Shown here in pieces: positions 25,047 through 48,579 of a stretch of 64,000 bases of DNA. Each line of letters opens with the position of its first letter. The first letter of the stretch is position 1. The translations under genes and the position numbers were made by a program. The notes under the pieces were generated by a model. It was not told the DNA's origin and made no database searches. It saw only the letters and a list, made by a program, of their open reading frames with translations. Source of the stretch: Saxidomus purpurata (taxonomy: Eukaryota > Mollusca > Bivalvia > Venerida > Veneridae); contig JAFMSR010000005.1 of assembly GCA_022818135.1 (NCBI GenBank), forward strand, positions 32,867,981 through 32,931,980, given 5' to 3'.

Positions 25047-27102
25047 GGCCTAAAAAAAAAATAGTTGTGTTTCTGGTGGCATGGCCAAAAAAAAGAGGGT
25101 CGGTAGGTAGGGAATTTTTTTTTTTTTTTTTTTTTGTGGGTATGTATTGTTAGTTCTGCAAGTGGTGTTTGCTGCATATAATTGTTAACACCCCTTCACT
25201 TTTCATTTGTACATCTAAACTTGTTACTCATTTGACTATATTATAATAAAATAAATAATACATGAAATATACAAGAGTAATCTGTGTTTTAAATTTATCT
25301 TCTTTTCATATATAGATTATGAATTTATGTAAACCGACAACATTTTCATATTAAATCTTTATTTTCAAGTTTGTGTTTATACTTGACTATCATACATATC
25401 TTTTTTTACACTACTTAAAATATTATTCACAGAGACTAGGAAATGTTTTAAACAAGAACAGATTTTGGCTGAAATAATCTCAATTGAAGACTGACAAAGA
25501 CAATCATGACAGCAAACTTTTTGTTTGAGATTTGTTGTGTAAAAATTGTAATTTCAGGGGTGGGGGTAAAAACGGGGTGTTTCAAATTGAAGGGTCATTG
25601 ATTCTTCAGTCTTAAATGTTAAAGTTCAAAATCAAATTTAAAGAGTAAAGGTGAGAATTTTTGGGGTTTAGCTATGGGCCATAGGGTTCTTATACTCTAG
25701 GGTTGCATATTATTTTTCTTTTTTGTCTTGCAGCTTGTAAGTTATATTTTCTAATACTTAAATTAGGTAGCTGCTAATCCCCAACCTAAGCTCCATCAGC
25801 TCAAAAATGAAAAATATTTACATCGTTTCCCGTTTGTCATATATTTTCGCGACCTCGCATGTCCGTGACTGCCTTCAAATTTTCGCGATTTTTACCGCTT
25901 TTAATACAATGAAATTTGTTCTGTTCAGAGTAGTTTCAGGGGCTTTAATTAAGGTTGTTTGAAACGAATTTAGGAAGATCATTGTATTTTTTATCTGTCT
26001 TTTTCATGAGGGATGGAGAGGCGCCGAATAATGCCCCCATATATTCTGTAGAATAAAAATCACGTCCAGAACAATATGCAAGTTAAACTTTAAACACGCA
26101 AGTCAGTATTTAAATATTGACAAAAAACAATGCAATTATCATAACTTTGTTGCGCTTTACGTACGGCCGAGTTCAAAACGTTTTTAATGACACATGATTA
26201 TCGGAGAACGGGTAATACTTAATTGTCTTTTGATCGCCCGAGGGCGTTTTGTGTTTCCGACAACCTGTGAATAACAATACACAGAGTCGTGTCAAGAACT
26301 TGTCACTGTCCACCACTCACTACTAATCCGTGTTACAAACACCGTTACAAAAATTTGCCGAGGTCTGTTATTTTGTATGGTATATTAGGGTTTTATCGTT
26401 GGTACCGGTTTCCCATATGACCAACGCCCCCAGAAGAGTTTAGTTATTTTAGGTTTCGGGGGATAGTGCAAGATACAGAAAGCGTCCCAATTCCAGAGAC
26501 ACCCCTGGTTCTTTATCATGCCAGGTTTTCACCCATACATGGGACCTCGGTTTAAGTCTCATCCGAAAGACTGTTAGTAATTTTAGTTGGTCAGCCCTGG
26601 GAATCGAACCCACAACCCAGAGATTACAAGTCTCGTGCTCTACCTATTGAGCTATCCGGGCTGACTTCTGTTATTTTCAGTTTCATGATTGTTTATCAAT
26701 TATCACATTTGATAACGACCTAAACAGCGTCATGCTGTTTAACAGGTAGTGTCTTATTAGCTCCGCCTTCTTTCGTATGAATTAGCCACAGCGACGATCG
26801 ATTTTTGACTGACGGCGAAATCGCCGAGACTTGTAATGACGCCGCTCCACCTACTTTCGTATGTTAGCCAACTGACGACGGTCAGTTTTTGATTGACACG
26901 GCAAAATTGCCGAGTCTCGTGATGCATAAGAGAAAATGCCCGCAGGTCAAATTGACAAACTGGACTTTTTTTGCGCGTCAAATTGGTATTTTACGATTTT
27001 AGGCACTGAAAACTTAAAAAATAGGCACTGAAACCCTTAATTACGGTCGGCGGCAAAAATTACGGTCGGTCGGGCCACCGAAACACAACTATTTTTTAGG
27101 CC
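25047..27102. mobile_element. TIR element with TAA target duplication
   Basis: The left end is GGCCTAAAAAAAAAATAGTT, then GTGTTTCTGGTGGC. The right end is GGGCCACCGAAACACAACTA, then TTTTTTAGGCC, the inverted partner. TAA flanks both ends (25044-25046 and 27103-27105), fitting a PIF/Harbinger-type 3-bp duplication. The 2,056-bp interior has no transposase frame. GGGTCGGTAGG near the left end and TACGGTCGGTCGG near the right extend the inverted similarity. A tRNA-headed SINE lies inside at 26470-26665. Confidence 0.7.
26470..26665 (-). repeat. tRNA-derived SINE, head at 26590-26665
   Basis: On the minus strand the head reads TAGCTCAATAGG (A box), an anticodon-like loop CTTGTAA and GGTTCGATTCC (B box), enclosed by a GTCAGCC/GGCTGAC stem. 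The body continues with TTTCGGATGAGACTTAAACC, GAGGTCCC and AAAGAACCAGG, words typical of bivalve SINE bodies (from memory). It is inserted in the TIR element at 25047-27102, so it is younger than that element or was carried by it. Confidence 0.75.
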
Positions 27103-27105
27103 TAA

Positions 27106-29753
27106 ATAGTACGGGAACAGGTGACGCCATTTTGTAAACTGATAATATACATGCATTTACAAATCATGGGCTCCAGGTCTAAAACTTGTTTTATACAAGG
27201 TTTTGACAGTCTTATTTTTTAAATAACATGTTTTTAATTATTTGAAGAAAATAGTATTATATTGTTACCTAAATGATGTTGTTGTTTGGAGTTTGTTTGT
27301 TAAATTGACAGGAACTGGTAACGTTAGGATAAGTTTAAACTTGCATATGAGTCAATGGTAAAGACCGAGTTTTCACCTTTTACTGAATGAAGATATGAAC
27401 GGGACCGAATAATCCTATTGGTTGACTGGTCAGTATGACGTCACGGTGAAGCCGATAATCATGGCACTAACGATTTCTTCTGTCCAATTTTCATCGGTTT
27501 GACCTTTGCCTCCCACCATTCTTCTATTATTAGCATTAAGTAAACACATTCATTGGTGGGGATCTAGTCAAGATGAACCCACATGGAAGTCAAAATGTAC
27601 TCATGTTTTTAAATGATTCATAGAATTGAACGATGTTAACTATTGATCATGCGGAGCACATGCTAGTGGGTCTTATTTTTGTGTTTAAAGTGACAGCCCC
27701 TAGACAAGCATACTGGCGCCATCATGTGATCAAAACAACTTTATTTGTAAAAACCATATATGGCAGACCATATTTAAAGACCTTTCAATGCTACTGAATC
27801 AATTTTAATGTGGGATGACAAGGAGATACATATTTGTAGGAAAGGTTACTTTATCTTTACATTTACTGTGAAATGTTGCATTATTGACCTAATAACTTCC
27901 TGTTAACGTATAGGTGTCACTGCAGTGTCAGCCCCATTACGATAGACAAAGATAAGTAGAACAGAAAGATTACTGCGATACCTTCAGCGGAAACTACTAT
28001 ACTTCTGTCAAGATTTAGGAATTGAAGCTAGCTATTTTAAAACTATATTTTGAAGTAAATAAACATCATAATTGGAAAACGCAACTCTTGTATTTTCTTC
28101 TCTTTATATTAACTTAAGCTTCCAAAGGAGCATGCGCTTAACACCGAGTTTTCCCCATTTCTTGAATAAAGAGATGAAAGGCCTGTTCGAAACATAGAGC
28201 TCTTGTTAATTGTGTGATTTTTGAATTTTGAATTTAATAAAAAAATCTTCTGGGCTTAAGATTGACATCACGCCTGTTGTTAAACCAATCAAGTTATTGG
28301 GTGCCTCTCATTTCTTCATTTGGAAAATGGGGTGAACTCAGATATAATTTCTTAAATAAAAAATGATTTGTTCTGATGCACACTTCCGAACTACTCGGGC
28401 CTCTGGCCTTTGTGTTTAATCACTGTACATCAGAACCCCAAATCATTGTTTATTAGATGATGAATACTGCTGGCAGAGATATTATTACAAAACTAATTTG
28501 TTGTTCACTGTTTTCACATAAATATATTTTAAAAACACTGATGGTTAGTAGGATTGTCACACAGTCTAGCCCTGTTTATGAGTTATGGTCAAAATGGTTG
28601 TAGGAAGTGCTTGATGTTTATCAGGGATCAGGAAATTTTGAAATCTCAATCGGTTGGGACAAGCCGTGGGTACATCGTCGACCCCCCACCCCAAAAAGAA
28701 AGAAATAACAAAAAATACTAAAACGTAGAAAAAAATGAAAAACTAACAAAAAAATTGTACGTGATTTACTTATTTTTCAACCAGCTTTCAATTGTGCGTA
28801 ATCATGGAACTGTTAAAGTATTTAGTTGCCTCCTTTCGATTCCAAAATATTTTAAAAAAAGAAAATGGTTATCTACTTTCATTATTGACCACAAGTTGAT
28901 AAAACAAAAGCGCCGATAAATGCTTTACATAGTTTTCGCCATAAAAAATAAGAAACAGAATTTTAAAGTAATAAGGAAAATATCAAGCTAGTTTTCATAA
29001 ATATATATGATAATTTCCATCATCATTTTTATCATTGAAACTGTGTTCTATTTTGATTATAACTGATTAAGTTCAAAGTCACCCCCATAAAGTTTTGTAA
29101 TAATCCATGTGTTAGGTATAGGCTATTAACTTTTTGTTGCATGGTTTTGTTTTGAATATTACAAGTTTGTAGGTAATGATTAGCGGCCTAAAGACAATCG
29201 GTCTGAGTTAAACCTTCATTAGCTGCAAACACATTAGTAAAATCCTTTAATCAATAACGTGTTACCGACGTCTGAGGTATTGTAGCACTGGTGTGTTGGA
29301 CCAATTAGGTAAAGACCTCTGCGGGTTATCAACATAACACGTTTATTGGTGTATTGGATAGGTGCTAATAACACAGATGTGATGTGTAATTACACAAGCA
29401 ACTTTAAAAAATCTCGGACCGATTTTTAAGCAACTTTTGGTGACGTGAATCGGTCCAGAAAGTTGAAAATCGGTCCAGAACGGCAAATTTTCGGTTTTCC
29501 TGATCCCTGATGTTATTGTCGGTACAAAACCTTTCATAACCTAAGCTTGTATGTAAAAGTCGGTTTTACTATTTACTGTATTTAAATAATATCTGTCATT
29601 GGAATGTTTAGGTCAAGCTGGTGCATCTATCCTGTTTTATGTGATATTTTCGGAATGAAGTATGCTTAGGGTAAACGTTTATTATAATGACAATAATTAT
29701 AAATAATTTGGAGTCAGGCATAGTAAAGCCCTCTGGTTTGTTTTCTTTTAAAG
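27106..29753. other. Upstream region or first intron of IFT52
   Basis: No coding exon is recognised. Two related blocks, ACCGAGTTTTCACC near 27367 and ACCGAGTTTTCCCC near 28142, are each followed by a GAA(T)AAAGAGATGA-like word, indicating a duplicated repeat. A palindromic TGACGTCA (27436-27443) with an upstream ATTGG lies next to the first block. A CGGTCCAGAA duplication is at about 29449-29480. Confidence 0.4.
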
Positions 29754-29756
29754 GGA

Positions 29757-39591
<9,835 letters not shown>

Positions 39592-40992
39592 TGTATATGG
39601 ATACTGTGTTCTACAAAGTTGTGACATCACAAGACTGGTTGTGACATCACAAGACTGGTTACCTTCATTTAGACTGTGATACTTTATACTGACTGGTCTA
39701 CACATAGTGAAACTAATAGCAGTACAGCTGAATCCAGAATAGAGAAAAATGGGTTAAAAATGAGAAAATGTTCCAGAAAAACGTACTTCAGTGCTGGAAG
39801 ATTGGGTAGGGGTTAATAGGACCAGTCTGAATTTTGTGCTGTATTTAAAATAGAAACTGTATTTACATTTTCCAGTAATCGAGGATTAACCGCAAAACTG
39901 TCGTAACTTATATGAAATGGAAAAAGACGACAGTTTTGTGGTCAACCCTCATAAGACTGATTCTGCTTTAGTGTTGCTTATTTCAAGTACATGTACACAG
40001 ATAATTTTTAAACCCTAAAACCAGAACATACATGTACTATCCAAGACAGGATATGAAAAAAATAGCTGAAACCTTGCATACAAAGAAATATACTGAAATA
40101 ATCAGGTCATTTTAAAGTTGAAACAATTGTTTCCAGTGGTACAAAATCCTGTCAATTCGAAATATAAAATGTAAACCTACAGCTTTCAGGATAAAAAAGT
40201 ATGTCTATTCTAAAAAAAGAAAACAAAAGGTAAAATAACAGCACAGCTGAAATCCACAAAGAGGGCTCGTTTATATATACTTTAGATGCTATGCTTCCTC
40301 TGGAAATCCTGTGTAAAATGAAATCGTACTTATTTCATTGGCTAAAATTTGTATTACTTGTATCAGATAATTGCAAAACCTTTTCATCAGGTCATTTTAC
40401 TTGATTCTCATCACTTGGAGTGTTAAGTAAAGGGTTGAACACACAATTGTGTTAAGAGCTTTATTTCATTTTAGTATGAACTGAAGGAGCTATTTATAAC
40501 TGTTAACATACCATTTTTGGACTTGAAAGATTTTCGTTACCCTGTTTCTATAGCACTCTTTGAAAAATTTAGAAAAACTAAAAAACTAGTGAATAGTAAC
40601 TGAAATTGCCCCTTGCATTATTTTTGAAACTGGTTACATATACTGTATATATTTTTTGAAAATTTTGTTTTCAAGATCTGAGAGATCGAATCTGTGTAAA
40701 TTTGAATGATTTATTTATTGTTGTAATTATTGAATTCCGGTTAATTTTATGTCTATATCATTGTCATACAACATTTATATAGTTGGATTTGTTAACGATT
40801 GTTAGTAGTCAATTGACTTTTGTAGTGTCTGTGTACTCAACAGTTTTATATGGCCAATATGTTTCATCCACCCGGCACAGCTATCTGGCAAGACATGTTT
40901 GCCTGTCGTTTAGCTCAATGCAAATCAGTAAACTAAGAAAATTAATGACTTCTTTTCAAATTTTAATAAATTTTAAATTTCTTTTGAATAAA
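39592..40992 (+). other. IFT52: Likely IFT52 3' UTR
   Basis: No coding sequence follows the stop. The first clustered AATAAA signals in sense are at 40965-40970 and 40987-40992, giving a 3' UTR of about 1.4 kb if they are used. A 22-bp direct duplication (GGTTGTGACATCACAAGACT with flanks) lies at about 39617-39660. Confidence 0.4.
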
Positions 40993-43900
40993 TATTACTC
41001 CCGAACATGATGATTTTCAAAAATTATAGTTAATGTTAAAAATGTGGCATTGTTAATTGCAAGAGCCTTACCCTGGTGATGAAAGGAATGCCTAACTAGT
41101 TACCGGCAAACGCCGACAGGATGAAATGCGATTCCGATGAGTATGTTCAACGCCCCAATTCATTAGCTTGTCATTAACCTTGCCTTTCTAACACAGTCTT
41201 GATTAAGTGCAACTTATGCAAAATATGTTAAGGATGTTTCAGAACTGGGGCTGGGCAGGTTTTGCAAGAATACTTTTCAAACATGATTCATATTATGAGC
41301 TACCCAAAGTTTCTTTAATAATTTGAATAGTTAGCTCTTTTCTTTGATATTTGTTACACAGGTAAGTTGTGCCATTGCATACAAAAGCTAGTACAGTAAA
41401 ATCCTAGTTTAATACCACCTTTCTAAAATCACTTTGAGAAAAAAATCAAACTGTCTTTATAGTCGATCTCAGTTTTGACTTTCCCGGGAGGTGTGGCCAT
41501 TTTGTTCTGAAAAGTTGTGTTTCTAATATAAAGCCACGTGGTGATGTCTTATACACTTATAAGTAGCAGTGCCCTGCTTTTTGAAAAATTAACAGTTTAC
41601 TAACCTTGATGAGCCTTTATTTATACCATACAAGGACAATGTCTTTTTCCATTGTAATGGCATTCACTTTTCAAGACCTATATAAGTAAAGATCTTGAGA
41701 CTAACAAACAGTTTATTACTTGTTTATTGACTGTTGAACATCTATCTGTATGTAATGCAAATTGTCCGTCCAGATATTTCAAGTTTTGAAAATTAAAATG
41801 ACTTATCATTGTATAACTATGTCTCTACTTTCTCCCAGTGTCAAAGAAGGATATAAATCTTCATAATGCAGTTAAAATCTTTTTGTATCTTTCCCTTCCC
41901 TTTGTCTATGTGTAGTTTTTTTACACTTCTAAGCACCCCTTCATCTAAACTTACGTGCAGTATTTTCTATAATAACCCGTTTATTTTGTTGTATGATACG
42001 ATTTCAGGTTCAGGTAATCAATTTCTAAAGCGGCCCTGAGTATGCGAGCTACAATAACACATAAACAGAGTTGCTATCAGAAATTAAAATGTTTGTGATG
42101 AAAAAAATATAAATCGGCATATTGTTAAACCACTTCAAGGATAGCCTTTTAGTGGTAGTTACGTATTATCCTTGCTTATTTATTATGAGTCCATTATTAT
42201 CCAAGAAGGGAGCCTTTTATATTGATATAACTTTTGATTTTAGTAATTTCTCCAAGTGTTATTTCACTTTGTTGATAGTCAATGAATTAAAATCATCCTG
42301 TGTTATCATCGATATACATTTTCAAATGCGTGTCAAGCTCTTTATAAATGATCACAAATAGCTCTTTAATATTATGCTTATAAAATAAACAATACTGATA
42401 TCTTTTTACAACTGCTTTAAATGCTAAACTTTATTCTTTCTGCTCAATGCATATAAATTGTATTAACTGCTAAGATAATTTACCTTTTTCGACACATGTA
42501 CAAATAATGTAGAGCTGGAATTTCCGGAGTCCAATACACAATCTAGACATAATGCTTGTTTCTTCATGCATTTGTATTCCATTTAAACGTCTGGTGCTTT
42601 ATTTTTACATCTTGGTTAGCATGACATATTATCTTACCACAATGAATATAAATTGTAGGAAATATCATAAAAGTGAAATCTGTGAGTTAGGTATGAAATG
42701 TAGGTATTTTTTTAGACTTTCGTAACAGGCACAATATAATGCCACAGTTGACCATGGCATAAAAGAAAGCGAGAAGTAACTTGTTTTATAAGGTGGTAAA
42801 TTTTCATCTGATTCTAAAGTGCTAAAACACGTAATGATACCAATCCAGCCAAGTTTTGATGTTTTCAGTTCGTGTTTATTGTTATCAGCTATTTGATTTA
42901 CACTTTTCCATTGCATGTTAATGTATAGCACTAATTTACCTGAATCTTACATGGTACACGAGAGAGTTTAGCTGTATATACTGTGCCCAAATATTTACAT
43001 GCAGGGCGCATGTATAATGTATATATTTGCCATAAGTTTAAGTGGTACTCAATGATCTAGACATTCTTTTATAGATTTTCAGAAGGTGAATTTCTGTTTT
43101 CTGCAAAAATACAATTGATGTAACATGAAACAGTTATATATACATGTATCCATAGCATTTCTATTCATGCTTTTGAATAGGATTTCCCTGAAAATTATTA
43201 AGGGATGATTATAGAGGTGCTATATTCTCTGCTGGTTCAACAGTGATTCAAGAATATAAAATGTCCTAAAACAGTTCACATCCTGCAATAAAACCCCGTT
43301 CTTGAACCATGTTTGTAAATATAGTTTGTCTTGTTAATTTATATAGTTGAGTCTTTTTACTAAACTTGTCTTTTTAGTTCAGAAAAGTCTAGTTTCAGGG
43401 GTATATCTTAGCCGTAAGTTAGCAGATCACTGTATTATTTGAAAATCCTCCATACAACATTTTAGTCATATGGACTTTATTACAGAAAAGTATAAATTGA
43501 TAGTGCCATCAGTACAGTTCGGCTATCGTTTGTTAAAATTCTGAATACAAGTTGTTTTATGAGAATAACACTTTAGACAGTTTAAAATTGACCTTTTATC
43601 AAAAAGAATACATATCACTAGATTCATAAATAAAATCCGCAAATAATGTCAATGTTGAATAAATTGACACACTGTACAACTTATACTGTCTATATTTCTC
43701 CCAGTGTCAACGATATATAAAGTCTTTATATTGTACGGAGGTAACTTTTTACAGTATGTGACATTTCGCCGTCCCTTTGTCTACCTGTGTGTAAAGCAAA
43801 CACTGAAACGGCACGGTATTATGAAATCTGCAGTACATGTAAAGATGCAAGTAACTATTATGCTTTTATCTTAGATGAAGTATACAGTTTTGCTCATAGA

Positions 43901-44004
43901 TTTCAACTTCAATATTGGATGACCTTGACCTTGTTGCAGATTTCAACTTCACATGAGTGATCAATCTCTAAGGAGTTGTGCATATTGTTGGCATTTTCCT
44001 ATAC
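40993..44004. other. Intergenic DNA, no gene recognised
   Basis: AT-rich sequence with short chance frames. Another sense AATAAA occurs at about 42385. I see no exon, RNA gene or clear element ends. Confidence 0.4.
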
Positions 44005-44312
44005 AGTTCCCACATTCACAATATTTACCTCCCTTGTTCTGAATTGGCAGCCATTTTGTATGGCAACTTCCCTTAAAGTTGATAGGGAACAATATACTAA
44101 ACAATTACAAACTAATCAGATTTATAATATTTAATCTATGATGCTGATATGGGCAGATGACTCAGCAGGTTCAAGAAAATGTGGCTGTTGCACATAAATT
44201 CTCTTGGTACTTTATCACATAATTGAAATATTCCTATTGTTTTATCAGTTTTGCCATTCAAAATGGCTGCCAATTCAGAACAAGGGAGGTAAATATTGTG
44301 AATGTGGGAACT
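44005..44312. repeat. Perfect 53-bp inverted repeat pair
   Basis: 44005-44057 (AGTTCCCACATTCACAATAT and on) is the exact reverse complement of 44260-44312, separated by 202 bp. The arms contain TTTACCTCCCTTGTTCTG and GGCAGCCATTTT. They could be TIRs of a 308-bp element or an inverted duplication. The lack of any mismatch suggests a recent origin or gene conversion between arms. Confidence 0.9.
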
Positions 44313-45329
44313 ATGTATTCAGTTATTTTATGCAGAGTTATTGCCCTTGATTTGTCTAATTTTACGCTATTTGTGCTATTACTCCTATACCACTCCTTGC
44401 ATTTCAACCAAACCACATGGGAGTGATCAGTAAAATGTCTAACTTTTGGTCCAATGTCTTTAAGTATAGTATTTGCAGAAAACCCACATCTAGTTGGTAG
44501 TTGATGAAAATGAAGTCCAGTCTGATTAAAGTATGCAATCTTCTCGAGGAAAGATCTGATGACTACAGTAGTCTCCTAGTGTAGTGTTTTTAAGATGGTC
44601 TCAATCATATTGAGGCAAGTCCAAAGATTCTGCTTGAGGTTTGTGCAATAATGTTTTGCTAGTTCAGGCAAAGTACATCTCAATTGGTTGTCTCTGAAAT
44701 GAAAGTTCTGATCAGTTTTGCTGCACTTTCCACATTGGTTAACAGGACATAAATAAGAGCATAAACACTGATCACTTAATCATTCTTTAATCAGGATGAA
44801 GCATAATGTTGAAAAATTTAGGAAACTGTACATCCTTTATACAGAAACTATGAACTAAAATCCACCATAATTACAGCAGCTAGTCTATCTGCACTACTAT
44901 GTAACATAAGCTATAAGGTTCTCCTAAATTCAAAAATATTTAGAACCAGTAAAATAACATGTAAGAAAACATTTAGAAAACACAAACAGTAAAACGAAAA
45001 ATATGAATAACGCATGATTGTGAAACCCTTTTTCACACCTAGTTGACCAGTTTTTGCAGTTCTTTCTCACACAAATGTATGCAGGCCATTCTGATTGTAC
45101 TAAAAGATTTTCTCCCAAATAAAAGACTGGGATGTTTAAGATTTTACACCAAGGATACTGACATTCTTATCTGTCTTTACTGGTGATCAGCATGCCTTAA
45201 CAGGTACACAGATCAAGTGTACTTGTTTTGTCAGCTATTTAATTCCAGAAAATAGTTAATAAAACCCGAACGATACTTATACGATACCTGTGCTCATGAA
45301 CAATTAAGCTCAAGCAAGAACACTGTCAA

Positions 45330-45790
45330 ACAAGAAGGCCAGGATAGCCCTATATCACTCACCTGGCTACTATTAGCTATAAGTTAAGGTAAACATTCAC
45401 ATCACAAGGTCAATTTTGACCTTTGGGTCATGATTTGAACATTATTTGTAGAGGTCCGCTACAATGCTACATTTCAAATATCTAAGCTCTGGGCTATGTT
45501 GGTTTTAGACATGTTTTTCCTATATAAGCTCAAGTTAAATCAAGGGACCCCCTCCCCTGTGGTTTCAGAGAAGATTTTTAAAGTTTTTCCTATTTGTTGT
45601 CATAGCAACCAGAGTTCTGCTTGGAATAGCATTCTTTGCACAACTTTAATAGTACATGCTAGGAACAACCCTGCCAAGTTCCATCAACATTGATTCTGTG
45701 GGTGGATGGATGCCGGACTAAACATTAGACAACTGACGGTGACTGATCCCAATAGCGCACCCTGGCACTTATACTCAGGTTAGCTAAAAA
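45330..45790 (-). repeat. Reverse-orientation copy of the repeat at 29898-30330
   Basis: It contains, in reverse, TTGTTGTCATAGCAACCAGA, AGTTCCATCAACATTGATTC and a terminal CACTTATACTCAGGTTAGCT. These mirror the element ends and core in IFT52 intron 1. Confidence 0.6.
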
Positions 45791-46280
45791 GTAAAACCTC
45801 TGCCATTATTTTTTAATAACCCAACCCCTACAGAAGAATTTTATTTGTGTTTGAACCAAACCAAGATAATTTAATCCGTTGTAAGTCAAACAATATATAT
45901 AAAGGGCTTATAACTATAGAACTAAGAAAAACTACAACATATAACTGACAAAAATACATCTATTCTAACCAGTAATTTAATAACGATGAAATAAAACTGT
46001 TGTGGTGAATCAAGGAAGAACTATTTGTTGCATAAATGCTAGAAAAAAGGCCTCTATATCGTCCTTTCAGAGCAACACAGTCATATCTCTATCTATTTGG
46101 GAGTTCTAAACTTTGTTGCACTGAAGCGATTATATGTGCAGATAAAATCATAATTGTGCAGATTTGTCTTTCGTACAAAAGCTTTAAAGGGCAACATTTT
46201 CACATTTGTTCATCATCCAATTTACAGAGTACAGACTGGTTACAATGATCCCTGCAACAGGATACCAGTAATGGTACAGT

Positions 46281-47470
46281 CAACAAGAGCACCGCCTACG
46301 GGTGCCTGACGCTCGTCTGATTTTATCCTTTTACGGTTTATTTATTACCATTTTATTTAAGTAACAGTGTCCTTGACCCCGAAACACAATCCCACAAAAG
46401 GTTTTCATAATAATTACTAGACATAAGTTTGGTCACAATTATTCAACTGCAACTAAAGATATTGTGTTTTCCCATTTTTCTATTTTTAGAAAAAATCCTG
46501 AGCTTTGACTCCATGAGCCCCAAACACAATCCCAATAAAAGTCTTCATTTATATATATTACACCTTAAAATTTAGTTACATTATGTCAATTGTAACTAAA
46601 GATATTGAACATATTATTGTTTTTCTATTTTTAGTTACAGTGACCTTGACAATGACCCCAGGGCCCCAAAACACAACCCCATTAAAGATCTTCTTAAATA
46701 CTTACTACAAATGAAAGTTGGTTACATTATGTCACTGTAACTAAAGATATTGAATATTTTACAGTTTTCTTATTTTTAGTAACAGTGACCTTGACCCCAG
46801 CAGCCCCAAAACACAATCCAATTTAAAAATATTCATAAATACTTCCTATACACTAAGTTTGGTTGCATTATGTTCACTATTACAAAAATATTGTGTGTGT
46901 GAAACTTTCTAAGTTAAGAAGGGGCAATAACCCAGTCAAAATACATGACAGGGTTATGTAACTTGTAAAACTCTTCCTTCTTTCTATTGTACATTTGATA
47001 TTGAACAGATATTCCAACTTTCAAAGTGATAGCTTTGATAGTTTGCATGTAACTGACCTAAACACAAAGCTTAAAAAATCAGACTAGCTAAAAACTACAA
47101 AGTCCAAAAATATTAAAATATCCCCCAAATGTAAAACTCAAAACCCCGTTTGATATGTTGAAGTACTTATCCATTTATTGTTTGTGAAAAATTTGAAATC
47201 AATCAAACAAAAAATGAAGAAGCTATGTCCATTCTCAAAATCAACCAAAACCAATCAAAATTCATGTTTTTTACCAAAAAAACAGGTCAGACTCAGCATC
47301 TTTAGCATACAATGTGAAGAAGGATATTAGATGAACAAGCTTTCCAAGTTTCAAAGTGACAGCTTTGACAGTTTCCATGTAAGTGACCTAAACCAAAACA
47401 ACCAACGCCGGCCGACAATCAAGTGACGACAATAGCTCGTCATTTTTTTCAAAAATCAGACGAGCTAAAA
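46281..47470. mobile_element. CAAGAGCACCGCC element with TIR-like ends and tandem repeats
   Basis: The left end is CAACAAGAGCACCGCCTACG, then GACGCTCGTCTGATTTT. The right end is AAAAATCAGACGAGCTAAAA, inverted to the latter part of the left. The core has about four units carrying TTTTTAGTAACAGTGACCTT, GCCCCAAAACACAATCCCA and GTAACTAAAGATATTGAA, spaced about 135-146 bp. No reading frame is present. It lies in the intergenic region between IFT52 and the CENP-F-type gene. Confidence 0.75.
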
Positions 47471-48564
47471 ATGGTCATTTCACAGCAAAGAACTGAAACT
47501 TGGACAAATCTGCTTAAAATTTCTGGTCACAAATTTAAATTATCTTTCACCTCACTATAGAATACAGTGAATGATAGAGGAAACTTAGCAAGTAGTTCAT
47601 GAACAGTAACAAAAGATACATATGAGAAAGAAATAACTCATCAAAATACAAAACAACCAAGAACAGAGTCTCTAACAAAGTCAATGTATAAATCAAAGCA
47701 CTAAATATCTAATACAAATGCACAGATGTTCTCCATATAAAGATTTGGTACAAGGAGGAAATCTGTTCTGTTAAACAAAATACATGTGTATGTACATGCA
47801 AGTACATACTCTCAAAAGTAAAGAAAACAATTGTTCAATTATTGCTCTCACAATCGGTTTCACCCTTTCTTGCATGGATAAATGTCTCTCTTAATAGATA
47901 AATCTTAAAAATACACAAAGCTGGAGTAGCTGGCAGGGAAGTTAGTTTACTATAATACTGTAGTAAATTAGTCTATATGCTACATTATACATGTATATGC
48001 GGCACTGTGAATATAGCAATAGTTTGATAAAAAATCAAGCTTATTAAAGCATTTTTTTTTTTACTTTAAGTGTAATACTAGGACAGTTTGTTGGTCATTG
48101 GGTTTATATCTTTCAAGTGGGTTGTGTGGTGCTACCTATCATGTGATCTGGTACTACACGATAAACTCAAAAGATACTGACCAACTAATCAACCATTACA
48201 ATAATCCGCTACAGTAACAGTTGTCTAAACTGTTGATATACTTTTATTGTTTACTAACAAACACTAACAACTAATGTCAATGACAATACAAATTGCATTT
48301 TACAGTTATAGAATGTAAAGGATTTGGAATAGTCTTTATATTTCTACAAATGACCCCTTTCACCTGATAACTATTATGTCAACATATGTAAAACATAGCT
48401 AAGCAGAAAATTAAAGAATGTACATGTATTATGCTTTCTAATGTCAATATGTTGAGACACTTGAGTTGATTGACATAGTATAGAACACACTGGTTAGTAT
48501 TTCAACTGTGCTGGCCATTAGATAATGAAGTCAGCTGCTTTCAGCATGTGACAAAGTTATCATT
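47471..48564. other. Intergenic DNA and 3' UTR of the minus-strand gene
   Basis: The minus-strand AATAAA nearest the stop is at 48243-48248, about 320 nt downstream of the stop codon at 48565-48567, giving a short 3' UTR if used. A T run lies at 48052-48062. No other feature is recognised. Confidence 0.4.
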
Positions 48565-48579
48565 TTATGACACTTTGCA
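48565..48579 (-). other. CENPF: C-terminal CaaX farnesylation box (CKVS)
   Basis: The last four codons TGC AAA GTG TCA precede TAA, giving CKVS. Ser at the last position favours farnesyltransferase over geranylgeranyltransferase. The residue order C-K-V matches the prenylation box of vertebrate CENP-F (CKVQ). Confidence 0.8.

Noticed and set aside
26590..26665. tRNA-like gene on the minus strand with A and B boxes
   Set aside because: The canonical acceptor-stem geometry is broken (the D arm is four bases too far from the GTCAGCC stem) and it continues into a SINE body, so it is a SINE head rather than a functional tRNA.
27416..27443. CRE-like TGACGTCA with ATTGG as an IFT52 promoter
   Set aside because: It sits next to a block that is duplicated near 28142, so it may be part of a repeat; no start site evidence supports it.
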